Positions 51,131 through 63,655 of a stretch of DNA of 64,000 nt are shown here, one piece after another (within the stretch, counting starts at the first letter, position 1; the number at the start of each line of letters is the position of its first letter). The notes below the pieces were generated by a model. That model saw only the letters and a program-made list of their open reading frames with translations, did no database searches and was not told the origin of the DNA. The stretch is from Acanthaster planci (lineage: Eukaryota; Echinodermata; Asteroidea; Valvatida; Acanthasteridae): contig NW_019091476.1 in the NCBI RefSeq assembly GCF_001949145.1, positions 796,435 through 860,434 of the forward strand, read 5' to 3'. Position numbers and translations under genes: made by a program.

Positions 51131-53371
51131 TTAGATTGTGTCCTTTAATTTGTATAAATTGTAGACAGAGTGTGCCTTGGCTGCAACCATGGTGACCGAA
51201 CGAGTGTCTGAAAGACCTAACTTTCTGGGGGGGGGACTCGTATACACTTTTTAATTACAAGATTACGTTAGTTCTGTGTAGTGTAAACACAGAGCTGACA
51301 TGTTATATTTGTACCATGGTGAAAACACTTTTAAGAGCCCTGGGGTTATCTTATCTTATCTGGGGTTAAAACTTGAACGTGTTCTGCGAATAGTTGCGCA
51401 CGCGCACTCACTCTCTCTTTCCACGTTTCTCCGAGACAACTTTACCGACAGTTTGCTCCGAAATTGCCATAGATTTGCAGGGGTTTTGGACCTTCAAAAG
51501 TGTTATCTGGAGGCGGTGGCTCATCTGCATTTATTCTGTGTTACCCTGGTGAAGGTTGCACGTACATGTATATGTGTACTGGTACGGAGCCCATCGCTGC
51601 ATGCACCGGGTGGAGGCTGTCTAGCTGACCAGCTACAGTTGTCCTGAGAGAGGGAGCTGCGTGCTGTGAACTTATTTATCCGGTCCGGGGGAATAAGAAT
51701 TGGATTTGACTTGGATTTGTTTGATTTAATTTGGACCTGGTTTTGAGCCTTATTTCAACGGATTTGAAGGGGATTTGGCTGGAGTTTGCAAGATTTGCAC
51801 CTGGGTTTGATTGGGATCTTAACAGAACTTAAACAGGAATAAAACTTGGACTGGAGCGGCACATCTTTGTAATTATTGTCGTCATTTATTTTGGGGTCTT
51901 TCAACTGTCTGAATATAAAACCGGGTACACACCCAACATCAGCTTGATAGCACACACTCAAGCTACCCCTGAGGGATGCACCACAAGGCGTGCCTCGATA
52001 TAGTGTAACACATGCAGTGACTGTTGTGATGTAGGATATGTTTTTACACCTAAGGGACTCATAGCACTATATTTTCTCCACACGGTTCTTGATTTTATAG
52101 CTGATTACCTTGCTCTGTTGCTGCGCAGAAAGCTGCACCAAGTGCACGAACTCACGTCTTGATCGATAGCAATTATATCTCTACTTCCAAAACAAACAAA
52201 CACAAAACAAAACACGTGTGGTAACTTTTCGAAGACACAACCTTCACGTCAATGGCTCTGATGTAGATCTGTCTCGGCTAACAGCTGACTATATCGCTCG
52301 TATGCCAGTTCACTGTTCTCATAAGCTCAAGTACCAATGAATGTACGAGTGGTCCAGTTTGTGGAACCTGCATTATAGCTCGCACTTTTGGTGGGGACTG
52401 CTCTATGATAACACGATGTTAGATACACAAGGGTAAGGGTAGCACGTGATCGTTCTAGACAAATGAAAATACAGCTAAGACAGAACACAGTCCAGATTAA
52501 AATATGCGAGTAACACTTTATTGTGGTATGTCTCATTTTTGTATGCGGATTCATCTAGATAGTACTGGATATATTACGAGTTCGTTGTTATTGTTTTGAA
52601 CATGTACATTGTACATCTTGTTTGCAACATGATGCGATAAATGGCAGTAGTCATTTAGACACCATCACAAAGCATGCAAAAGGCTTATGTTAAAATATTA
52701 AAATGCATTTTACAGGAAACTATGGAGGAAATAATGGGCAGGCAAAAGGAGTGCAGATGTATTAAAATGATTATAATTGCCAAAATGAAGGTGTGTGTGC
52801 ATCTCAGTACACCAAAGGTCACAGTAAACATAGTAAAGATAAACATTACAAGCAAGAAAATGGAATTAATACTATTTTACTATTATAAAATTAACACAGT
52901 TGTTGAAAATTACTGGTGTCAATCCTTAAGGTAAGCTTACAATGATGTTTGAATAATGTTTAAAAGAATTTTTGATTTTCGTTCTCCTACCAAGCTGACA
53001 AGCATGTATACTGAAAACCAGCATACATCCGTTGGAAAAAATAAATAAAACTTTCGTGAGACTTCATCTACATTCTCAAACCGAACAATCTAGTCCCAAA
53101 CCTCAAACATTTAACATACAGGGGAGCACTTGATGTAGGCACCAACAGAAATGCCAGGCATCTGGGCGCCATCTTTCCTTGTATTGTATGGGCTACGCTA
53201 GTTATTTTAATACATGTACATGCAAAGACGGTGAACAATGTGCGCTGGCCAGCGAAGGATCTCTCATAGTGTTGTCGTTCTGGTAAGTAAGCCGTTAATC
53301 TCTGTTCAGTTGCTTGGGCCAAGTTTCATGTAGCCGAGTAGCAGCCATAATCCAGGTGGATACTGCCCCAT
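51131..53371. other. Intergenic DNA, no gene recognised
   Basis: From about 51690 to 51850 there are imperfect repeats of ttggatttg/ggacctgg. The open plus-strand frame at 51300-51647 has no recognised domain. TTTATT at 52518-52523 would read AATAAA on the minus strand and could be the distant polyadenylation signal of the transporter gene. Confidence 0.4.
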
Positions 53372-56300
53372 TCAGGAGTGTTGGCCTTCATTGCCCGTCC
53401 GGGACATATACACCAGCACAGCGAGGCCTATTAAAGTCAACGACTGCATGCAGCCAATCATGACGAAAGCAGCATCGTAGCTACCTGTCTGGTCGTAGAT
53501 CCAACCTGTGTAGTGAGACAGTAAAGAATGCTTTACATTCTAGAAAGTTTCAAAGCCGATATTGCACGCTGGTGTGAATTGCCGTGGGGTTGAGCGGAGA
53601 ATAGAAAAGCATTTGACAAGATCGGTGATGTACATGGGCGTCGCCAGGAGTTTTGTTGAGGGGCAGCAAAGCAAAGTCCATGATAATTTAACACAGATTG
53701 GTGATTTTCACCTCCTTTCCTCAGTTTGTTTCCAATACAAAGAGCCCCTACACGATTGAACCGTTTAGCTTGTTTCTTGCCAAGTAACAAACATAACTAC
53801 AAATGAAGTTATGAATATATAAACATTTTCCAGCAACCTTTGAGGTCGAAGCTCTGGTGGTTTCATTTTTTTGGTATGGATGTCGCTTGTATCATCTTGA
53901 GAGATTCACCAATTGTGAACTGGGACCGTTTTGCCATTTATCAGATATTAAGCCAGAAATGATACCCTTTTTCTAGTCAGGTGAGTAGGCTGAAAAACCA
54001 ATTATTAATTTGTTCCACGAAGCCTTCAGCTGTAGGACTCAGACGAAGCACTTCGTGACCCACAGCAACAAAACCTCGCAGTTGCTTGAACTCGCTGTGA
54101 AGTCCATAAAACTTTCGACATTCTCTTTTTATGACATTAGTAACACAAAAGCCATACACATTATGCAAGTTCTTACTGGAAGTAATCAGCAGTCAAACTT
54201 AAGTATAATTGTTCCTCAAAATATATATTTCTTATGAATCTGGCCATCGAGACACAAATGCATGAACAGCACAAAAAGATTCTGAAGGGAAAAGGTAGTT
54301 GCCTAAAAGTCTGAGGCAAAAATCCTCCTCGTAAGCACCATTTGAGGTACAATGAACGTGAGTGGTGAATTTGAGATGAATGACCTACAAGCCCTCATTG
54401 GCCTATATCAGCGCATTACACTCACGGTCATGATTCAAGACAAAACTAACTTATATTTGTGAAGGGGGTTCTCCACATTTTCCATATAACGTGAAAAGTG
54501 GGTGGCTTGATTTCAAGGGTTTAATAAGTTGATGCATCTGATACAGGCCCAGTAAGCGGGCTTCCTTAGTGATCTGCGTTCTGGCGGACCACTATCCGCA
54601 AAGTAACGGCTGGCCATACAAGTGGGCTTCCAGCGGGCAGCTATTGGACAGTGCACATGCATGTATTTCTATAAGACAGTTATCAACAATGTTAACAAGC
54701 CAATGTGTTTTAAAGTCATGTAATAAAGTCACGAACTGGAAAACGATTAGATTTAGTCATCGTTGGTGATCTCGGATCATACCTGAAAAATAAGTTAGTA
54801 TGATTATTAATGTATAATCAGGCTACATCCAATGTCGATAATCTCGATTCTCTTAACCGGTGATCATAAGTTGCGATCACGATCATTACCAAATACCCAG
54901 GCTTGAAAAAGCACTGCACTTTGCATTGCTTCGCTCCTCAACTACTACTTACAGTTGATCCAAATAAAATTGTTTCCAGTGCAGTTTTTTGACAAGCTGA
55001 GAACAAATGCAAAGTAACACCGTTTCCGTCTGTCCGTCTGCATTTTATATTATAATGTTAAAGTTTTTGCTTATGGGTATATGCATTATACTGTGTATCA
55101 TTTTTGTTTAGTTTTGTTTATTCAAATCTGATATTAAAATCAATTTCATTGACAGAATATTAATAATGTAGGAGTATTGCTTAAAGTGATTAATAATAAA
55201 AAAGAACCCCCGATTGTTAAAGTTGTCAACTCTTCAATGTGCATTTGTAAAGGTATACTGTGTAGTATATACGCCTGCAAGTCTTTTATTCTAGAATTAA
55301 TCAGCATCAGAAATTTAGTGGAGTGGAAGGGGTGGGATAATTTCTGTACATGTACGTTCTATATTTGCCTTGGATTTGATAAAAAATTTATTTTCAATTC
55401 ATTTATTGCTGCCATGTTTTATGAAAATCACAAACTCGTCATCACAAAATACTGTAGGTAAATTAAGTACAGATTTACTGCCAGCAAAGTGCAAAGTTTC
55501 ACATGTTTCTTTGCATGAATTGTTGCATGCAGCTGCAGCCATATATGACAGTTGTGCTCATTAGTTGTGATTATGGATGGCTTGTAATAGAATATTTTAT
55601 CCACGAGAGCATTAAAAAAAACCTTGCGTTAAGAGTGAAAAAATAGCAAAATTACTCCCACAATGAGCTACATTCCTGTGGAACCAAAGCACTTGCCTCC
55701 AAAATGGCAGCCAAGGAAACCGTCTGTTTCTTGTTTAGTATACGTAAAACATTCATTCTAGATGAGCTATTCTGATGTCAGATGGTTGAAAACACAGAGT
55801 AAAGTTGACTTGTTTGGCACTTTGCCATGTTAGACAAAGAAAAAAAACAATTAACGTGAATGGGCATATTACAGTGCTAGTCGCATGTAACGTGAAGACA
55901 CGTAAATTAAACCTGATCCTAAAGTTTTCTTTTCCATATTCAGTAATGGAGTACGATATGTAATAGACATGCAGGAAATTGTTGACAATCTTCTGGGGCA
56001 ATTTGAAATAGCTCCTCCAAAAGTGCTATTTTTACATCAACACGTTACTGTATATTGTCGCACCTGGAACGAAACCCAATGCAATTCGGACTAATCCCGA
56101 CTTCAGTCCGATCCAGCCGAAAACATTGTCCAGTTGATCTGTTCCCAGTAACTCTTTTGTTATGACGTCAGACAGGTTAAAGCAAATGCCCGTGAATGGG
56201 AGAACCATGACCCCGCAGCATGCGATCTGCCAGTCTGAATTCATCCACGGGTCAATGATCAGGCCTGTGGTGGCAATGAACGCTGCGACACCCAGCAACG

Positions 56301-57427
56301 GCCGAGAGCTCATCAGACCCCTATCCACGATGGGGCCATGCAGGATTTTCAGGATCAAAGTGGTAGAGCCCGCCAGTGTGACATAAAGAGCCGCATCTTG
56401 TAGGGCCACACCTTTGGCAATAGCGTGGGGCACAAAGTAGATGCGCCATAGGCCTGAAGTTACGTGCGTCCCTGTGGAAATAACCACTGCTATCCAATAG
56501 AAAGGATTGGTGAATAGGTCCATAGTGGAACTTGTAGTCTTGTTTTCACAAAGCGGTTTCAACTCGCTAGACCGTTTGCAACCCGGCGGATTTTTGGCGA
56601 GAGTTAGAAGTGGTGACGTTTCAGGCTCTCCTTCATCAGTATGCTTGTACCTTTTTAGAAGGACACCGCATGGGGCAAGATGAAGGCAGACAGCGCCTAT
56701 GATCAGCAGGTTGCCTCTCCAACCGTAGGTGGTCAGACATAGTTCAGTTAACGGTGGGATGACCACGAAAGCAAAAGAGTCACCTGTCTGGGCCCAGCCG
56801 CTGGCCATCACGTACCGCTTACTGAAGCTTGCCCCGATGACTTTCCGCGCTAAAGTGCTAACTACACTGATACCGAGACCTAAAGAGGGAAAAAGAGTAA
56901 AATGTGTCGGTTGTCATTGATGAAGTATTGAAATTTACCTTAAGGATATATTTGGTTGCTGAATGTAATGAAATTTCTTTCAGTGAATAAAACGGGTAAT
57001 ATGGGTAATATTCAGTTCATCTTTTTTCAGACTCAAATGATTAGAGATTTTGCTGTTTCAATTCAATACAAAATTTGTGCATTAATGCCACAGCCACTTT
57101 CAGCTGTAAGTTTTATTTGGGTTGTCAATACTTAATCCTATGCCGATTACCAATGATTAGGCAAACCGGCCAAATCACTTGACCAACACACTACTTAACA
57201 CTTAGCACACAGTCGTGCACCGTTTCGGATATGTGATAAATTTTGTTGAAGATTGTCTCGTGAATATATCTGCATAACCTCACCTGCAGTAATCGGTAAA
57301 ATAAAGGCGAGTTGGATAGCGCTGGTGGCAAAGGAAGAAGCGATGATTCCACTGCCGATTAAGAGTCCACATGCCACCACGATACAACCAGAGCCAAAGC
57401 ATTTAGACAGAGGATACGTAAAGGTTC
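53372..57427 (-). CDS. Monocarboxylate transporter-like MFS protein, SLC16 family (5' end missing)
   Basis: A 12-helix major-facilitator carrier of the MCT type; substrate unknown. Three exons join in frame: 57427-57284, 56879-56064 and 53505-53372 (stop at 53374-53372), about 364 codons, all junctions phase 1. The first visible exon carries TM2-TM3 (TFTYPLSKCFG, then IVVACGLLIGSGIIASSFA). The second starts GLGISVVSTLARKVIGASFS and continues KRYVMASGWAQTGDSF, a clear match in layout to the MCT signature around TM4-TM5. It then has a charged central loop (HTDEGEPETSPLL) and TM7 onward (LWRIYFVPHAIAKG; ILHGPIVDRG). The last exon has GWIYDQTGSYDAAF and the final helix, ending in a short tail. 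The 57427 exon begins with the last two bases of a codon, so the exon with TM1 and the conserved N-terminal motif is missing; I did not find it between 57428 and 64000. The 2.56-kb intron between 56063 and 53506 is the largest visible. Confidence 0.9.
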
Positions 57428-59088
57428 CTAAATTAAAAAAGAAAAAGAAATCAGTGATATTGTCTTCAATGTCAAGTTTGAGGCTAAGGTTAACGGTGTC
57501 TGTGTGGAGTTTTACATTCCATTAGACCTACCGGTATATGAGGATAATGGAAAAGTTCCTTGAAGTCAGTGTGCAAACGAAATTATCGGCGACAAAGATA
57601 GAGGGTGGGATGAAACTTGAATGCTGTTGCCATATTGAGTACATTTCCAGGTCTAGTTCGATTGTCATCGGTTGCCAAAAGGTAGACATAGGCTGTCTCT
57701 TGACCTAGTCATAACCCACTGAAGCCCTTTTTTCAAGATGTATTTTTTGGTGACTTTTTGAGTCGACTTTTTGTGACTTTTTCGCAAGCTCTCTGACAAG
57801 CACTGAGCATACAGTGTTTATTAATATATACGTTGCGTAAGGGCAAAACCCGTTATATAAATCACTGAAGCCCGCTCTCCGACACCAATGCGTGCGCGTA
57901 ATGTGTTGGCGCTAATTAATGGACAGCGGGCTGGATGAATGATTTTTCCTGTTAACGGAAAGACCAGAGCTCACAAAGAGGTTGGCAGGAAACGCATTCA
58001 TGCTTGTCTTTTGGTTTAATAACGCTGCCTTAAAGAGGACATCGTTGAGAGTCACATGTTGCGTCAGACATTGCTAAAACTGGGGCTTATTGTTGCTAAA
58101 TGCAACAATTAGCATTGGTGCCAGTTTTAGCAATGCCGGTGTAAAATACCAGCATAATAACGCACACGTCATTCAATAGCACTAATAAACCAACACTCAC
58201 GGGTCGTTTTAATCCAAAACACCTGTTTCCAATCAATAGGACTCGTTTCAAACTGGCACCAATGACCAAAGTTTGATCTCAACTCAGTAATTATTAAATG
58301 ACGTGTAACTTTCAGTGTTCAGGTCTTGTATTCTTTGTTTAATTGTTTGGTGTCTGTGAAGCACCACAGCAGAGTCTAAAATTCAAGCAGACGTGAATCT
58401 CAGCAAATTTGGATTTTTAATGTTAAGAAATAAAAGAACAGTTGTCAGGGTTTTTACCAGTTTCTGGTCCAGTTTCTTAATATTTACCGCAGGTTAAAGG
58501 AAAAAGCCCATATTATCCGAGATGATCCAAGGAGAATTGTAGTTTCCCAAAGCGAAGCAGGAAAATGGAATGCTCCTTGGATCCCTATTTAAGGCTATAG
58601 TTTTACTAAACCACGAGATAAGGCAGTTAATATTTGGTTTATAACACCTTTCCCACAATTCTGCTTCATTAACTTGTTTTTACTACATATCAAAATATGT
58701 GTTAATAGTAAATTTTTTGAAAATTTAAAAGTACATGTACTTTTCCAAACTACCTTCTTACACAATAGGCCTATGCTAACCCAGCTCTTAGCGCCAGCGC
58801 TTCAGAATATGCGTGACGCGCAACGGGCACACTAGTACGCATTTGCACCCATCCTCGACTCCATGGCTGCGTGCGCGTTCATTTACTAGCCCCTGGTCGT
58901 GTAGAACACGTAAATGACGCTGACTGGCTATTCAGGATGAATATATATGATGTAAAGTCGGTCGCAAGCGAGTTTCAAAAATTGCACGCTTGCGCCCACG
59001 TATTTTCTTGCACGTCACGCACGCGTACATCTGCGTCGCTCGTAAACACGCTAACTAAGGTCCTAATTTATATATCCCCTATAATAAG
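57428..59088. other. Intergenic or intron DNA with a small hairpin
   Basis: No exon was identified. At 58071-58137 cattgctaaaactgg pairs with ccagttttagcaatg around a loop that itself contains gttgctaaatgcaac. This looks like the core of a small palindromic repeat. The region may be part of the first intron of the transporter. Confidence 0.45.
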
Positions 59089-59396
59089 GGGCGTTCGATT
59101 AGCTTACACGTCTAAGTCAAACTTAAGCTGCATCCGAATCTCTTGTCTAGAGCTAGGTCTTGGTATTCACTCCATTGGAAATGAATGGAGACGCGCAGAG
59201 AATAGACCTAGCCGGAGCTCTGAAAGCTCGTTTCGGGCACGGCCTTAATTACACGAGAGCGTTCATTTAGCCATCACACGATCTTCGTGCCTTTTCCCAG
59301 AATGCCTTGGCGAATACACTGTAGCGTTCAATTAGCCTCATTCGGGGCTTCCCTTGGTGTAACACTGGTGTATTCAGGGAAGCCAATCGAACGCAC
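59089..59396 (+). mobile_element. Repeat K copy 2, interrupted by a family-J MITE
   Basis: It begins gggcgttcgattagcttacacg and ends ccaatcgaacgcac, an imperfect inverted repeat. Without the 118-bp insert at 59127-59244 and its TTAA duplication it aligns to the K blocks at 15291-16555. It is continuous where that copy carries B1 (cagaatgccttggcgaat) and B2 (attcggggcttccctt). Confidence 0.7.
59127..59244 (-). mobile_element. Family-J MITE, copy 2, flanked by TTAA
   Basis: A 118-bp element (gctgcatccgaatctcttg to cgggcacggcc) bounded by ttaa at 59123-59126 and 59245-59248. TTAA duplication is the hallmark of piggyBac-type transposition. The K copy at 15.3 kb lacks the insert (gtaagtcatatttccacgag). 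Confidence 0.7.
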
Positions 59397-60687
59397 GCGT
59401 AGCAGGATATTTAAATTATAGGCCTACACTACCAGGGGTTAGATCGCGCAAGGCATGATGGGAACCAACATGGCACGGCAAGATCGTTCCAGTGGGAACG
59501 ATGTTAATTTGCACCCAATGCCAGTGGTCATATGCGTGGAGTTCTTTTGTTGCAAAGGGTATAGTTCTTTTGGCTGTGCATAAGGAGACAGCTAAAATTG
59601 TGTAGTGCCCTGTGGTTACGTGACCGCCCTGATGGGATGAGAGCTAATTAATTATGCAGCCCACATGCCACATTGTACCTTATGCGGACAGAACCTCAAC
59701 ATCCACTGTAACAAATAGTCCCTCTGAGTCCACATTTCATTCCTTCAGTTAGGTTATACTGCTTTATTGATCCTTGAGTGTAAATTACTTATTTATAAAA
59801 ACTGTTTCGTTGATAATCAATGCTGATTCCAGTGTATGCAATGGTTGAGGGTAATTACACTGGGCGTTTTTATGTATGGCGGAGTAATACGGCTTTGTGG
59901 CTGTGGGCGTTCGGCGCTCTCGAACTTTCCAGAGTGCTGTCTTTCATCCCCACTGCGAACTGAACAACGCCCAGGTAAGAAAGTTGCCCCCGAATTCCTT
60001 GCTCTCTGTACCTTTTCCAGGTTATGTACCCTCACTAGACTTCTATCATTGTGACCACTGATCGCCATAGGGCATATTAGTTAGTGTTATACTTGAGGCT
60101 AATGACATTTTAATTCATTTTGGGAATGTTTTCTTAATTTGTGGGATTCCTTCACAATAAATTTCTGTGCCTCACACGTTACGCATAAACAATTCATGTC
60201 ACGTTGCGTCAATGCGGTAGACCTCGTGTGTAACGTACGCGCTGTTCATTGTAACACAGCGTATACGTGGGACTGCTCTTTATCGGCGGGGCATGACAAC
60301 ATCTCCGTGGTTAACTTTTTAAGTTGAGTGGGCTTTCTAGAATTATACAGTGTACATTCCAATGCAACTATATACAGTATGCTGATGGTATATAGGCGCC
60401 GTTTATATACCCGTACTTGTACTGTTTGTCTTTTGACAGCAGCTCGAGACTTTGGGGGCTTAATTGTATGCATGCTCAGTCCGTCCCCAGTAAACCTAGC
60501 TCTAGAACTCATCACTGTCTGAGCATGGAGCTATCAAACACAAGGAGTTAGAACGAAGTCCCTACAGACCGTAATCCGATTAACTGCTCCGGTCGGCTCC
60601 ATAGAGAAAGCACGGTTACCAGCCCCAGTGTTTGAGACCCTAGACATTCTTTGCATACAGTGATCGCCACCGCTAGGTAGCTGGTTA
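59397..60687. other. Intergenic DNA, no gene recognised
   Basis: Short frames on both strands lack domains and splice context. Confidence 0.5.
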
Positions 60688-61168
60688 GGGTGCACCCTCG
60701 TATTCAGGCCAGAAATGTGTCCGCCGAGCTCATTAATAAAAGTCATTCACTCAAAATATTCTATATTAGAGTGTCCTGAGAGCCATGGAACTGAGGAATT
60801 GAAGAAATATGAGACTGGACCTCTGGGCCGGACTCAGGGCTTCCAATTCTGAGCATTTGGATGCAATCGGGTCCGAAAGTGGCACTATTTGAGCCATTTT
60901 GCAGAGGGATGGTTTTTCAAAATGGCTACTTTTCTGGACAGGGACATTTTCTGCATTTTAGGGGTGGTCTGCTTCTGGTGAAAATTTCTCAAAAATTCAT
61001 TGGGCAACCCCCCCCCCCAACGATTGAAAGGAAAATGAAAGAGGACACATGGAACATCCTTTTCCTGTGTAGCCTGAACACCTGTGAGAGTTGTATTTTT
61101 TTAAATACTTGTGAAGTATGGGGATTTATCACTGCTGTCTATGGGAATTTATTTCTAGTGGTGCACCC
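60688..61168 (+). mobile_element. Family-C MITE, full-length copy
   Basis: A 481-bp element from gggtgcaccc to ggtgcaccc. The left flank is tta and the right flank gta, a possible 3-bp duplication with one change. It is the most complete of the three copies in this window (others: 19045-19520 and 37322-37697). Confidence 0.8.
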
Positions 61169-62161
61169 GTAACCCACAGACACACCGTGTTTCGCTTCGG
61201 CATACTGGAGTAAATAAATGGCGCAAAAGATGCACGAAGAAGATGCGCAGTTAATTCTCTGCAGAAGTCCTCGGGAGTCAGCAAATGATCTTCGCAGATG
61301 CGCTCGAAAATTCCTATAATGAGCGGTGCTTATATGGCAAAAGTCCGACGTTTTTAAAGTCAGTTATGACATTTTGCGTTTCCGACGGTAGAGAACCAAT
61401 ACCCAATATATGAACTGCAAAGTTTATATCATAAGTCGCAATCCTAGTGGTTCCTACGGTTAAAAGAAGGTGGAAACATGCTGAAGGAATGCATTTGGCA
61501 ACGTGGTGAGGTTTCATGCCGAGACAGTTTTGGACAATGACAGAAAGGACAACGAATGTGTGTTTTTTATTTTACTCTGGATCAGCTACATTCTCTCAGT
61601 TTTCTTGTGCGTATTTGTGGAGAATTTGTATTAGTTAGTAGTTCTGTTTATTGTTAAAAGAGACGTTTTGGGGATGTAAACACGTAACCAGACTTTCATT
61701 GTCATTGGAATATCACAACAATCACTAAAATTATCGAAATTTAAGTCTCCAATTACGGTGGTTTCCGTCCCAAGGCGGCCATGTTGAACACGTGGGAAGT
61801 GTTACGGATACGCATGCGCGGTACCCATGCTCTTTTGCAAACGCAACTCCGAGCATTCCTTATAGCCCGCAAGCGGCGCGGAATTCGTTTGGTCCTTGCA
61901 ACACGTGCAGTGCTGGCGGTGACTATCATTAACCCTTTTGATCTTTGTATGCACTGACTCCTTGTGTTCAATAGCGCCATGGTCTTAGCTACCACACCGG
62001 GGTAATTTATCAAAGTGCATATGTTATATTTCAGTTACATGTTTTGCAAGACCACAAATTTTGTAACTCTGAGAATAATAACTATTTTGTGACCTTATTG
62101 TACGTGTACTTTGTATGCAACATTTCTTTAGTTTAAACAGTGCTGAAATGAGACTGATGAG
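61169..62161. other. Intergenic DNA, no gene recognised
   Basis: No domain is seen. The minus frame at 61753-62013 is Arg-rich with no recognisable fold. Confidence 0.5.
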
Positions 62162-62300
62162 CAGTGTTGGAGTCGAGTACTCAAATCTGAGTACAGAGTA
62201 CTCCAAGTACGTGTACTTCAGGGGCCGACGGTCCTGGGCCGAGTCCAAGTACACTGGTGACAAGTCCGAGTCCAAATCTCCGAGTCCGAGTACAATTACA
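62162..62300. repeat. Probable hAT terminal region (gagtccgagt repeats)
   Basis: It starts cagtgttggagtcgagtact and continues with gagtac/gagtcc repeats. The CAGTGTTGG-type start, placed downstream of the minus-strand transposase remnant, is what the 3' terminus of a hAT element would look like. The opposite terminus was not found before 64000. Confidence 0.45.
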
Positions 62301-62867
62301 AAGCAGTACAATAAGCGAATAAGTAAATAATTAAAACTGAATGACACAGGCACGTGGTCTTCATGCAACACAAATCTGCAATATTATGTGGATATTCACA
62401 CCTTTTATTCATGTGAAAATGGCGATGTGTGACAGGCAATGATTATTTTTACCGTTTCTAAACAAACAATATGGCTTATGAATTCCTGTGCAGAAACCTT
62501 TACCAAAGACTTAATTAAGTACATAAGGAAACCCCGAGATATCAAAAGTGAGCAAAAAAGCAATAAACCTTAAAAAAGATATGTAATGAAACAGGAGCCT
62601 TACCCAGTCACCTGATAACCTGCTATTAAAACCCCAATGACCAAGACAGAGACCCAAACCTTAACCATCGATGCCAAGACTAAGATCAGACTAAAACCTT
62701 GTAGCTGAATCACAGAAAAAAACATGAGCTTTGAAGAAATGGCTTGAAAGAAATCTGAATGCACCTCAGGTTCAATTATAACTACCGGACACTTATTTTC
62801 ATGTCAATGGTAACAGTGCCCTCTGAACTGGAATGATAAAAGAATGTTTACTGATACAGGAAACGCT

Positions 62868-63655
62868 TCACTCTATGGTCTTATAAACTAATAAGAAATC
62901 AATTTTTCTGAAGTTACGCTTCAAGAAAACAGGACTGGAAAGCACCTTGCTCGTGAGGCGGCTGCGATGGGGCCGCAGGAAAATACCACCTGTGCTGAAT
63001 ACCTGCTCTGGAGGCGTGATGCAACCACTGCGAGAGCTTGCTTTGCCAAAATGAACAGCCTTGGCAGAGATTTCTGATGACAATGCCAAAGGGCAGGAGG
63101 GTCGTCAGTGAAATCTTGGTCTTGGCACAGATCCAAGTAGCGGTCAAACTCAGCAGCAGTACTGCCCACTCGCCCACTCCGATTTCTTCTCCTGGTCAGT
63201 CCAGCAAGCAGGCGTGGCACTTTCACTGTGTATGGACCTTGGTCGCCTCCTTCGCTGTCAGTCTAGAATCATGGATGTCTGCCACTGGAAGTGTCTCTAT
63301 GTCTGCAAATGAACATAACTTGAAACAATTTTACAGTGAGAGAAAAGAAAGTATTTCCTGCTTTTAAAATATCTGAAATAAAAGTGCTAAATGTTCTTGT
63401 GTGACAAGTTTAAAAGCCGGGCACATTTTGGAGTAGGCTTGCCATATCAACCATGTCAGTTAACCAAAAGTGACCAGGCCCCGTATGGGACTCTTTCCAA
63501 AGTAAAGAATATCATCACCATGGAGCTATACATGAAGCTTTGGCCTGTCAGTGTACATGTACTTACGCAGTTGGATGCTTGCGACGGAGATACTTGTTGA
63601 AGTTGGACATTGTCCCACTTTGATCTGATATTCTTGATTTGCAGATCTTGCACAC
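62868..63655 (-). pseudogene. hAT/ZBED-like transposase remnant
   Basis: Two diagnostic parts of a hAT transposase lie on the minus strand. At 63655-63563 a BED zinc-finger-like segment reads VCKICKS, then SNFNKYLRRKHP; the first zinc-ligand His is replaced by Tyr, and a stop codon lies a few codons upstream. At about 63226-62900 is the C-terminal dimerisation region: one frame gives FDRYLDLCQ, DPPALW and LPRLFILAKQALAV, and the adjacent frame gives PPEQVFSTGGIFLRPHRSRL. A frameshift therefore falls near 63035-63050. Most of the catalytic region between the two parts is missing, so the copy is dead and internally deleted. Related intact elements may exist elsewhere in the genome. Confidence 0.7.

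Noticed and set aside
51300-51647. 115-codon plus-strand frame with a Leu-rich N-terminus
   Set aside because: No domain or supporting exon; lies in repeat-like intergenic DNA.
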